This document shows, one piece after another, positions 41,701 through 53,400 of a stretch of 64,000 bases of DNA. Source of the stretch: Sepiola atlantica (Eukaryota > Mollusca > Cephalopoda > Sepiida > Sepiolidae); assembly GCA_963556195.1 (NCBI GenBank), contig OY744517.1, positions 147,984,882 through 148,048,881 of the forward strand. The letters are read 5' to 3'. Below the pieces are notes generated by a model. The model had not been told where the DNA came from. It made no database searches and saw only the letters and a program-made list of their open reading frames with translations. How positions within the stretch are numbered: the stretch's first letter is position 1; every line of letters starts with the position of its first letter. A program made the position numbers and the translations under genes.

Positions 41701-44700
41701 GACAAATGGAAAATGAGCACCACTGAAACACACACATAATTAATGTAACCTGCAGAGCATTACAAATTGTATTCGAATGGTCGGGGAGAAATAAAATGAC
41801 GATTATATGATTATTTTCAATAAGGAAGACTATTCGCTATTTTTTTAATTGACTGCGATTGAGTGACATGAGTCAAATGCCTAGCAGTGGGGTGTGGCGG
41901 GATTGATAGGTTGATGTGGTGGATCTGTTTTGAAAAGTAACAAAATATAAATAAACCGAAAAGAAAAATATTGTATCCGAGAGAGGGGGGCATAAAACAC
42001 CGAATTGTACAATATATTTAAATCGACAGAAGACTCAGGAATGTGCGGAAAATCCATCAACGTTACTTCTACTATTTCGAAAAGTAAAACAAATAAAACT
42101 AAACCGAAATAAAAAAACATGTATTGGGAGGGGGGTGGGTGGAAATTGCCTATTATATGATTATTTATAATAATAAACACTATTCTCTATTTTTAAATGA
42201 CTGCGATTGAGTCACATGAGCCAAATGCCTGGTGGCGGACAATGGTGGCCGTGAAAAGTACTGCCCGTTTTATGTTACGATTCACCTTCTGGCGAGCAAA
42301 TTTATGGGCCGATTAGATATAACTCTTTCTCAAACACTAAATTAGATATTGTTCTTGCATTGCAAAGCATGCTTCACAGAGAAAATGTATATATCCAACA
42401 ATTTCAGATGGCGATGGAGCATAATGGAGGTACAACAAACATTGAGATCCTCTGACATAGATTCAGTTATCAGTGTGGAAATTCCGGATCCAGTGGCATC
42501 TTTTACATGATATCATTAGGCACCATATGATTCATGGACCATGTGGAAACATAAACATGTTCACTCTGTCTCAAAGATGGACACTGCAGTAAGAGATATC
42601 CCAGACACTTCTTGAGTGAAACTCAATCGGATACAAATGGCTACCCACAATATCGACAACTATCTCCTTTAGCTGGAGGTTTTGAGACGACAGTTACCCT
42701 ACCTGGCAACATAACAGTTCCTGTAGACAACCGATGCATTGAACCACATAATAAACTGCTTTGTAAGATTTTTGATTCCCATATCAATGTTGAATATTGC
42801 AACAGCGTGAAATCATTAAAATACATTTGTAAATATGTAAATAAAGGTAGTGATCAAGATACCTTCACAATTGAAAGTAATGCTCATGATGAAGTTAAGA
42901 GTACGAAACGGAATGTTACATATCAACCAATGAAACCATTTGGAGAATACTTAACTTTCACATACATGTATATCATCCCCCAGTTATTCACCTATCAGTT
43001 CATCTAGAAAATGGACAGCGGATATACTTTACTGAAAGTACTGCGGCAGATAGAGTTGCAAATCCAACTTCAACCACTCTAACAGCTTTCTTCAAATTGT
43101 GTCAAACAGATTTTTTTGCATGTACACTTTTGTACTCAGAAGTTCCACTTTATTATACCTAGGACACAAAAAATAAGGTCTTCAAGCAACGATTACAGGG
43201 TAAGCCAGTTCCAGGCTATCCGTGCGTTAATAAAACAGAAGTTTTGGGCAGGGTATGCACCGTGCATCCAAATCAATTTCACTGCTTCTGTTTGAGACTG
43301 CTTCCACACAATGTTAGAGGTACACAGAGCTTTAATGACCTAAAAACGATCAATGGTCAAGTTATGACTACATTCAGGGATGCATGTAATGCACATGGAC
43401 TACTTGAAGAAGCTTTTACTGAAGATTTCCTTCTTAGGAAATGCAATCAACAGCCTGAAGTTGATATAACACTTTCAGACGACATCTTCAATATGGCTTT
43501 AGTACATATAGAAGCTATGACTTATAGGATGAATGGTAAAACACTGACAAAATTGGGTCTTATCTCACCTAATCGATCTAAATCGAACTAAATAATGAGC
43601 AAATTCATATTTTCCGTACTATAGTTAATACTGTAGAAGATCAGCGAGGTGGCCTGATATTCCTTGATGCACCCAGAGGTACAGGAAAGACATTTGTTAC
43701 CAAGTTAATTCTTGCTAAAGTTAGGTCAGAAGGCAAAATAGCTGTGGCAGTCACATTATCTGCCATTGCAACCACTCTTCTTCCTGGTGGTATAACAGCT
43801 CACTCCACATTTAAGTTGCCATTATCCTTAACAAAAGATGCTGATCCAATTTGTCAAATAGAAAGAGGATCAGATCCAGCTAAAGTTTTACAGAATTGTT
43901 CCTTGATCGTATGGGATGAATGTACAATGGCACATAAACAAGCGTTCGATGCTCTAGATAAAACATTGCGTGATCTCAAGAAACGTGATGTTGTTATGGG
44001 TGGCATAACACTTTTATTATCAGGTGACTTCCGACAAACGCTTCCTATTGTTCCACGTGGAAGTCCCGCTGACGAGCTTAATGCTTGCATTAAATTGTCA
44101 TATTTGTGGAAGTACATTAAGACTGTAACGTTATTTACAAACATGCGTGTACATCTCAATAGTGACCCAATGGCTGGTGAGTTTGCCTCCCTACTCCTAA
44201 AAATAGGTGATGGCAAGCTTGCAACAACCAACAATGGCAAGATTGTTATTACTCCAGGTATTGGCTCAATTGTTTCATCACTCACAGAACTTAGTAGCAA
44301 AGTTTATCCAAATATAGCCGAAAACCATGTGCATCCTGAATGGCTAACGGAGAGAGCAATTCTAGCTACTGAAAATGACATGGTACATGTCATCAATCAA
44401 CAACTGCTTGATGAAATTCAAGGTGATAAACAAACTTTCACTTCTGTGGATTCTACTCTCGATGACGACCAGGCTGTACAATACCCTACAGAATTTTTAA
44501 ATTCATTAGAATTGCTTGGTATGCCAACACACAAATTAAAGCTGAAAGCTGGATGCCCAATTATGTTACTCCGGAATCTTGATGTTCCAAGGCTATGTAA
44601 TGGAACGAGACTGTGTGTTAAACGCATGAAACCTCATGTGATAGAAGCTGTAATACTAACTGGTGTGGCAAGGAGCAAACTGACATTCCTTCCCAGAATA

Positions 44701-45922
44701 CCCATTATTCCGTCGGATTCTGCAATAGAATTTAAAAGGCTTCAGTTCCCAGTTAAATTGTGTTTTGCCATGACAATTAACAAGTTCCAAGGACAATCAT
44801 TGGCAGTGGTTGGTCTAAACTTGACTTCACCTTGCTTTAGCCATGGGCAGTTTTATGTAGGATGTTCAAGGGTAGGCTCTCCACAATGTCTATACATATT
44901 GTCACCAGAAAGTAAAACATCAATCCTATTTTAATTACTTAAATTACTTCCAGTGAAATGATTTATTTTCTGAATCTATTTATTTAACTTAAAAATTAAA
45001 ATCAGGCTGTTATATTTCCCCGGGCAACGCCGGGACACGGGTCCTGCTAGTATATTAATATATGTCCAAGTGTGAGTGTATGTGTACTTTGACCAATTGT
45101 TGCATTTCAACCTTGCAGGAAACCAAGTTGCTGTAATCGTTACAGAAACATTAAATTTCACAAATTGTACTCATACCTTGGTAGCTGCATATTCTCTTTG
45201 TATGCATCTCTGCATGATCCTTCCAGACTGAGGGCTTGCCATCCTGAAATCAAATCTTCTTATTTATACTTCAAAAGTACTAAGGCTGAAATAAAACTGA
45301 TGGAAAACAGATTTGTTCAACTTAATTTTTGTTCCAAATCTCTGACCAGTGGGGGTGGGGGTTGTAGACAGAGAGATTGATAATCACTCTTTAATCATAT
45401 TCTGTCAGTTCATCTCATTTTACATGTCCATGTTATTGAGTGCTCTAAAAAGGACTGTCTTTTTCTCTCACACTCTCTCTTTGAACCATGTGACGTCATA
45501 TCCATTTCTATTAATTCACACAGTCTAACAATCCTCACCTCGAGTTCAGCAAGTTGACCCCAGCTGATCTTTCATTTTCTGTTATTCTCAATTAACATTT
45601 TATATACCAGTTTGTCTACTCACCCAATATCTAACACAGTGTGTGTATTCTTATATCCCCACCCTGTTTAACCATAACATGAAACTAGAATTTTAGGGCC
45701 CCCAAACAGAAGTTCAAAACAATGAGAACTAGACCACCAATTTAATAACTCTCCAAAAACGGATATTTAACAAGCAACCACTTAGTACAATCCTAGCACC
45801 CTAACCCCCTCCAACACACATCACCCACCAATCCTAAAACCCCAACCATTAAACCCTCTCTCCTATACATACTTTCCAAAATAGTAATATTTTATCAGTT
45901 GAATAGGCTCTGATGAAGGTAA

Positions 45923-45991
<69 letters not shown>

Positions 45992-46433
45992 GAAGAAGAA
46001 TGGAAAGGAATTAGAGAAGCAAAAGCCAAATCATAATTCAATTCAATTGCTCAGAGCAAGGTATATACCGCAAAAAAGGCAATTTATTCAAGTTAAATTT
46101 TCCTTAAGCCAGGCTTTTCAAAGATCAAAATCTTATCATCAGAGGAAGTCGCTGGGATAGATAAATTGGCAAAGGCCAAGATTTAAAATTTGAAAAAATA
46201 AAATAAAAGTTGTAGGGGAAGAAACACAGGGCAAAATTCAACCCGAATGCAAACAAATGTCTGATTGCTAAAAAGTCCGATTGCTCTGAGCAATTGAATT
46301 GAATTATGATTTGGCTTTTGCTTCTCTAATTCCTTTCCATTCTTCTTTATTCTACCTGCTCTATCCTGGATATTGAGCTGTATACTCTTCACAATAGGTT
46401 TTACTTTTCCTAAAAGTTCGCTTTTAGTACACC

Positions 46434-46470
<37 letters not shown>

Positions 46471-46958
46471 CAACACATACCTAATAAAATTAGGAATGGA
46501 ACTTTCCGTTCAACGGACGTTCTAAATAATATACACGGATCTTCTATTACTGACCATTTGTTTAAAAACACAAAGAATTTTAGCATTAACTCATTTTCAA
46601 TCTCTAGTCATGCTCACTTGCTATATCACCTGAAAATCTTGGGGATGATTCACGTTCATTTAAAGCGACCGTCCTTTTGTAAACAGAGAGGGTGTCTATT
46701 AGGATTAGGCATGATCAGTCTCTAAGAGACATCCCCATTGTACATATACCATAACACTGTTTTTATTTTAAATATATACATTTTTTTTCTCTCTTCTCCC
46801 TTTTAAAACATCCCATGATACAGCTCATGTTGAGTGAGAGCCAAACCGGTCGGCTGGCTTTTATTTATTTTTGTTTTACTTTTTATCATGAATGATAAAA
46901 CATGTCTTCCCTTCATGCTTGCAATAATAAAATTTTGTACTCCCCAAAAAATCATGAA

Positions 46959-46998
<40 letters not shown>

Positions 46999-47386
46999 CC
47001 TTAAAATAAAATTTCTTGGAACATGCAAGGTTTGTGAAACTGAGAGAACATTATTCAACTTCTTTGTTTGAACTGTTTAAACATTTTGGACCATTCGAAT
47101 TTGATGCAACATTCTGCCCATAATTCGAGGCATGTTTGATCTTTTTCAGGACTTATCCCTTTTATATTATATTTTTCAAAATTCTTCACTTTTGCATTTT
47201 CAAGATATTCACCTCTAATGATTAATTAATATTCAATTATTACTCGTCAGACCTTCTGACGATAAGAGTTATCTTTGAAAAGCCATGGTTTAAAGGTTTT
47301 TTGTATGTGTATTCCTTGTTTGAACACTTGATGAATCAATAAATCTGTAAACTATACAAATTTTATTCACTTAATCACTTCATTAT

Positions 47387-47425
<39 letters not shown>

Positions 47426-50400
47426 GTAAGGTTAGTTGGAGAGAACCCCAGCAGAGTGCTCGATTATTAAGAAAAATTAAAAAATAAGAGCGTAATATTT
47501 ATTTATATATATAATTATAGAAGATTAAGACGACATCGGTACCATTGGTTTCTAATCAAAACAAAAGGGATCCATAGTTGGCCTTCTATGCTGGACTCTC
47601 TTCAGCCTCTGTTTATGTATGTCTCTGATAAATAAACAGAGGCTGAAAAGAGTCTGGCATAGAAGGCCAACTCTTGGTCCCCTTTATTTGGATTTGAAGC
47701 CAATGGTATCGATATTGTCTTAATCTTCTGTAATTACATTTTTTTTTTTTAAATAGTTCACTCCAAACAAGGCAGGCAACCACTGTAGACGTAAGGGGCT
47801 ACTGAGAAAAAAGGGTGATGTTTTTTTTTCAGGGGGTCAACCTAAATTAGGAGCTGCGCAGCGAGATGTCTGTTTACATTAGTTTTAAATTTCTGCATGC
47901 CAGTAACGTCAGGAAAGCAGGGAGCAGGGAGGGAGTTCCAGAGTCCAGCAGCATGAGGAAAGAAGCGTATGTAAATATATGTATATAACATATAAATATT
48001 TTTGTATATTTTTAATATACAATTATGTGCTGATTAGCTACCTGTACTGGCACTGTCTAGGTTAGTCAAGCCACTGATGAAAGGGTAATATTCAAGCACC
48101 TATTGCCTCGAAAATCACCAGTATGGATGGCTATATTGTATGATGTTATAAATATATATTATGCTCTTACTAAAGTAGTTGAGTACTCTGTAATTATTTA
48201 TTCATGATGATACACATATAGATATATCTATTTTTTTTCAGGATTTGAAGATCTTTGTGTTTGATGACTCTGATCCGATGGATTCCAGTTTATTATGCAT
48301 GACAAGTGTTCCTCTGGTCCCCCTGGTGCACGAACATGATATCAGAGGATTATTTGAATTGAGAAGAACTGACAACACGGTGAACGGACAAATTGAGGTC
48401 GAGCTGCATTGGCAAAATACATACTTGCCTCCTCTACCGACACCTTTACAAATACCCAATCATGTAAGTAATACTTTTTGCCTATCATCTCGCAACTTAT
48501 TTATTATTACATTTATTCCTCAATTTTGCATTCTTACATGATATACTCTACTTACTTATTCATTAATTTTGAAATTAAAATGAATTATGAATTGTTAACT
48601 TCTTTTTGCCTGCTTGTTTTTTTTTTTTTTACTTTCATTCACCCTAAACAAGACACATTGCCATTGAGATGTAAGGGGTTACTGTGAATTAGGGACCATA
48701 CCTACAGGGACATCCTAAGTAGGGGAGTTGAGCAGCAAGATGTCTGTCCACATTACATTTAAATTTCTGCATGTTAGTACAGTCAGGGAAGCAAGAAACA
48801 GGGAAGGAATTCTAAAGGCTAGCAGTTCGAGAGAAGAAACTATTAGAGTAGAAAGCTTTCCGGTATCTGGGAACCTCTACAGTGAAGGGGTGGGATTTTG
48901 CTGCTTGTCGAGTTGGTCGGGGGTATTTATGTCGAGTGGGCACCAGTGCTGCGAGTTTGTTGAAGCACATTCCATTGAAGTACTTGTAAAACTAGCAATA
49001 CACATGAAAAAATTCAAATTGCTTAAAATATCTCAATAATGGCATATATAGAAACAGCTTGATGATCTAAGAAAGAATCTTAAGAATCTTTTTAAATTGT
49101 TTAAATCTGACTAAAAATAAGGAAGTTATGACTATTTTTGTGCCTCGCACAATTGGATATTTTCCCCTCTTTAAGACCATATGCGTTTCGTCACATTTTT
49201 TACACTAATTTTTAAGTAAAAATGTTATATCTTTGTTAAAACACAAGATTAAGCAATGAAATTTACCATATAAGTGTATTTTTGTACAAGGAATCAGAAT
49301 GTGCCACTGAAAATCTCCAGAAATTAATGGTTTCCAAGTAATCAGAACTAAGTGTACATAAATATGCTGCAATACCTTAAAAATACCATGTATCCATTAA
49401 AAGAAAGAAGTTAGAAAACTCAAAATTGAATTGTAATACATTTTATGTACAAGAAACTAAAATCTAATACTAGGACTGTTTAAAAATGAATATATTGCAA
49501 GGTTTCCTTGGCATTATTGTAGATTAACACCTTCCGCTAACTCACCCCCTTACCTCCCCAAAATATGAGATTCTACTTTTTTATTTTGGCAATTACATGT
49601 TAATACCCTGAAAAACTTGGCAGAAAGAAAGAAACAAACAAACACAATTATTTTAGAATTTAGAGTGGGGATCAGTTTCACATAAATTAAATATAAAATA
49701 ATCCCTCATTTCAAGCCATTCTAGCGTTTTTTCTATGGGAGATAAATCCTGTGCGTTTTTCTTTTTTTTTTTTTCTTTTTTGTTTTTTTTAGACGATTAT
49801 GAGGGTCTTTGCGGGAGAAGGGGGGACTTACCACTTGAACTTCAGGTTAGTGGTAGGGGTAGGGGCAATTAAGTGTGAACACCTTGAAAACTTAGCAGAA
49901 AGAAAAAAACCCAATTAATTTAGAATTTAGAGTGGGGGATTAGTTTCACATATATCTAATGTTGAAAAATCTACCATTTCCGGGCCATTCTAGCGTTTTA
50001 GGGCATTAATCAATTTTTTTCTATGGGAAATAGATCCTGTTCGTTTTTTTTTATGGGCGTCTGCTTTTTTTTTTTTAGACGATTATGTGTGGTTTTAATG
50101 GGCTTTTTGTAGGATTAGGGCTTGCCACTCAGACTTAGGGTTAGTGATGGTTAAGGAAGTGGTTTTGTTTTGGATGGAGGTTGCCATTCGGACTTAGTGT
50201 TAGGGTTAAGGGAGTTTTTAGGGGGTGGCATGCCACTCATATTTAAGGTTAATGGTACGATACGTTCAAGAAGGCATTTTTAGGAGGTGGGCTTGTTAGT
50301 CGTACCTAGAGTTAGTGGTAGAGTAATTATTTATTCTATGAATTTCACTAAAAGGCAAGAATGGCCGGGAAATCGGAAATCATTTTACATTAAGTTTATA

Positions 50401-53400
50401 TGCAAAACTGATCCCCCACTCTAAATTCTAAATTCTTTCTTTCTTTTTTTTCTTTTTTTCGCCAAGATTTTAAGGGTGTTCACACGTAATCGCCTAAAAA
50501 AGTAGAATCTTATTTTTTTTTTTTAAATTGGCGACTAGAAAGTCATTACTACTAGAAGTTTGAAAGTTGAGTAAAAACCAGTATTTCTTGAAGTATTTTT
50601 TATAAAAGAACATTTGATATTTTTGTCTTATTTTTACAAAGCTTTACAAGACTAGATTAGTTAGTTGCTGCTGATTGATTGTTATATCAGCAATACTAGT
50701 AGCCATTGTTGACTTTCGCTCAAAAAAAGTAGCGTTAACATTTTTTGGCCTTTATTTGCTTTAAATTCTTAAAAATATATTATGTATATTATTATTCATG
50801 AATGCACGTGAAATGGTATTCATTTCCTAAGAAAATGATGGTATTTTGAGCACTTAAAGTGCTTTAGTTTTTAAGATATGACTATTTTAATAGAACTACC
50901 CTGAAATCTGTGATTATCCAAAATGTTTTCTGGTTGATGTGTATTGCTAGTAAAACAACCATAGGGATGCAACATAGCGGCGATGAGACAGGGGTTGGAG
51001 CTTGGTTGACGGTGCGGGACCTATTAGATTAGACACTCTTTTTTTAACTCTGTCTAATAGAGAGAAACTAGTGGTTGATGCCCCAGCCCAGATGTAGCAA
51101 CAATACTCCACGCATGGACGAATGGTTTATTTTTATAAAGGATACTAGCAGGTGTGAGAAGTTTTTAGCGTGGTAGAGGAAGCCCACCTTCTTTGCAGCA
51201 GCCTTGGCGATGTCTTCTATGTATTTGTTCCGATTCATGTTCCCTGTGAATGTTAGGCCGAGGAGTTTGAATGAGGGACTCTCAGGTAGGGTGTTATTAG
51301 CTATGGCAATCGGAGTTAAAAATTGGGATATTTATACTTGTTTAATGAAAAATTATAACTATAATCATCATTATATTCAGTTTAACGTCTATTTTAAATG
51401 CTGGCATGTGTTGGTCAGCTTTTAGAAATTGACTTCATTCTATCTCTGACCAGGTCTTTATTTATCCCTCTTTCTCTCAAATGCAAACTTATAACTTCCT
51501 CCCATGTTTTCCTTGCCCTTCCCCTGTCAGCTGCCCCTGTGATCTCAACTGTTTTACAACAGTTAAATATTTCTGCAATGTGACCAAGCCAACAAAGTCT
51601 CCTGTTTTGCACATATCTTCCTATACTGTCAAGATTCAATCTTCCTCTTAGGTCATCTACTCAACAATGATAAATATTATGAAATACAGGGTGACTCCAA
51701 AAGAATGCCACCTCTGGAATCATTAATAAAATTCACAATCCTTTCCGCAATCCAACTATATTTGGTATAAATAAACTTCAGTTTATACATGATTTGGCCA
51801 CCAAGTTTCAATCATGAATGTTCAACAGTCTTATTGCTGTTCAATGATAGACTCTAAATGTGCATTGGTGTTGTGTGGACTGTTATCAATTGAGTCCCTA
51901 ACTGCATCAATATTGACTGGAGATCAAGCACTCCTTGTTGCCCTTAGTGTTCAAGTTAAAGATTGTTCCATGTGCCTTGAATTTGTGGACACCTGTACAT
52001 GAGTTCTTTGCTGGATATTGATAATATCGAAATTTTCATTAAAGGCTCACTTGCAGTCATCACTGATTTTTTTTCAAAGTAATATTCTACTCAAAATGTT
52101 TATTCTTGAGTTGAACTGTCCAAGACATTTTTGAAACTACTCTACTTTAATTTTCCTTTCAACGATTCTTATTCATAAACCTGAAATATTAAAGCAATTG
52201 CTCAATTATTAAAGATTTTACCGACATTTTCATGGGTGGCATTTTTGCGGCTCACTCTGTAAAATATACGGAATAAAATCCGATAGAATGCATAAGCAAA
52301 ATAGAATGGAAAAAGGACCAATCACAAAATATCAAAGACAAAATCACATTAAAAAACATGCCATAGATTAACATTTCACTTGTTTATTTGAGGCTTCGTT
52401 AACGCTTCTACTCAAATAAAGAAGTGAAATATTAGTCTATGGCATTGTTTTGTATTTTGTGGTGCATCTTTTTTTTTCCATTTTACTTTCTTGATACAGT
52501 GATGAATATGGCGGCCCAAATGGTTTGAACATGTGCTGAAGGCTGACGACAACACCGTCACAAAACTCACTTTTAAATTAAAAGTCGCCAAGAAGCGACT
52601 GAGAGGAAGACTGATGATGAGATAGGCAGATGCCCTGCACAATTATCTCTGTAAAACCGTCCTTCATCTGGATCAAGCCTTTGATCGTGAAAAGTGGAGA
52701 CAAAAATCTACTATTGCAGGCCCTGCTGTAGTTTGGGACTAACGCAGAAAAAAAAATGATAAATATCTAATCTTATATAAATATGGATTTTGTCCGTCCG
52801 TCTGTCAGTCAAAATTTTTTAAACATAATAAATACATTGTGAAATCTAATATTCCAATCTAATCTAATCTAATCTAATCTAAATATGAATAAATGTGAAT
52901 CTTTCATCTGGTGATACCAGATCAGGCTGCCCTGTGGCTCCCTGAGACGAAATTCACCTACATTAACGTTTTTTTTTTTTTTTTTTTTTTTTTTGTAAAA
53001 CTTAATTATGTTCTACAAAACCAAAAACAAAAACAACAGCCCCTCTCCCTTTCTCCCTCCCCTTTTTTATTTTATTTTTAGAACTTGAAGCATAAATCTT
53101 TTACTATAATGACCAGATTCGGCATTAAATAACCCAAAAAGGGTTGATATGCCGTAAAATAAAACTACCAAACCAAAAACGATGATTAAACATTTGAAGA
53201 TATAAAGAACTTGAAGCATAAAAACTTTTACTATAATGACCAGATTCGGCATTAAATAACCCAAAAAGGGTTGATATGCCGTAAAACAAAACTACCAAAC
53301 CAAAAACGATGATTAAACATTTGAAGATATAAAGAACTTGAAGCATAAAAACTTTTACTATAATGACCAGATTCGGCATTAAATAACCCAAAAAGGGTTG

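Larger units (their letters stand above)
39685..45050 (+). mobile_element. Helitron, 5.37 kb, near-complete
   Basis: The element starts TCTTATATATAAAG and ends with a CCCGG/CCGGG hairpin, then GACACGGGTCCTGCTAG, inserted between host A and T: Helitron hallmarks. Order: AT-rich 5' half with a triplicated block (40270-41570), a broken Rep (about 42250-43590) and a Pif1-type helicase (43590-44934). It lies in intron 14 in the same orientation as RPGRIP1L. The two-Tyr motif remains but I see no HUH motif, and Rep is frameshifted, so it is probably inactive. Confidence 0.9.

Noticed and set aside
43854..44300. 148-codon minus-strand frame within the Helitron
   Set aside because: Antisense to the helicase, which has all Pif1 motifs.
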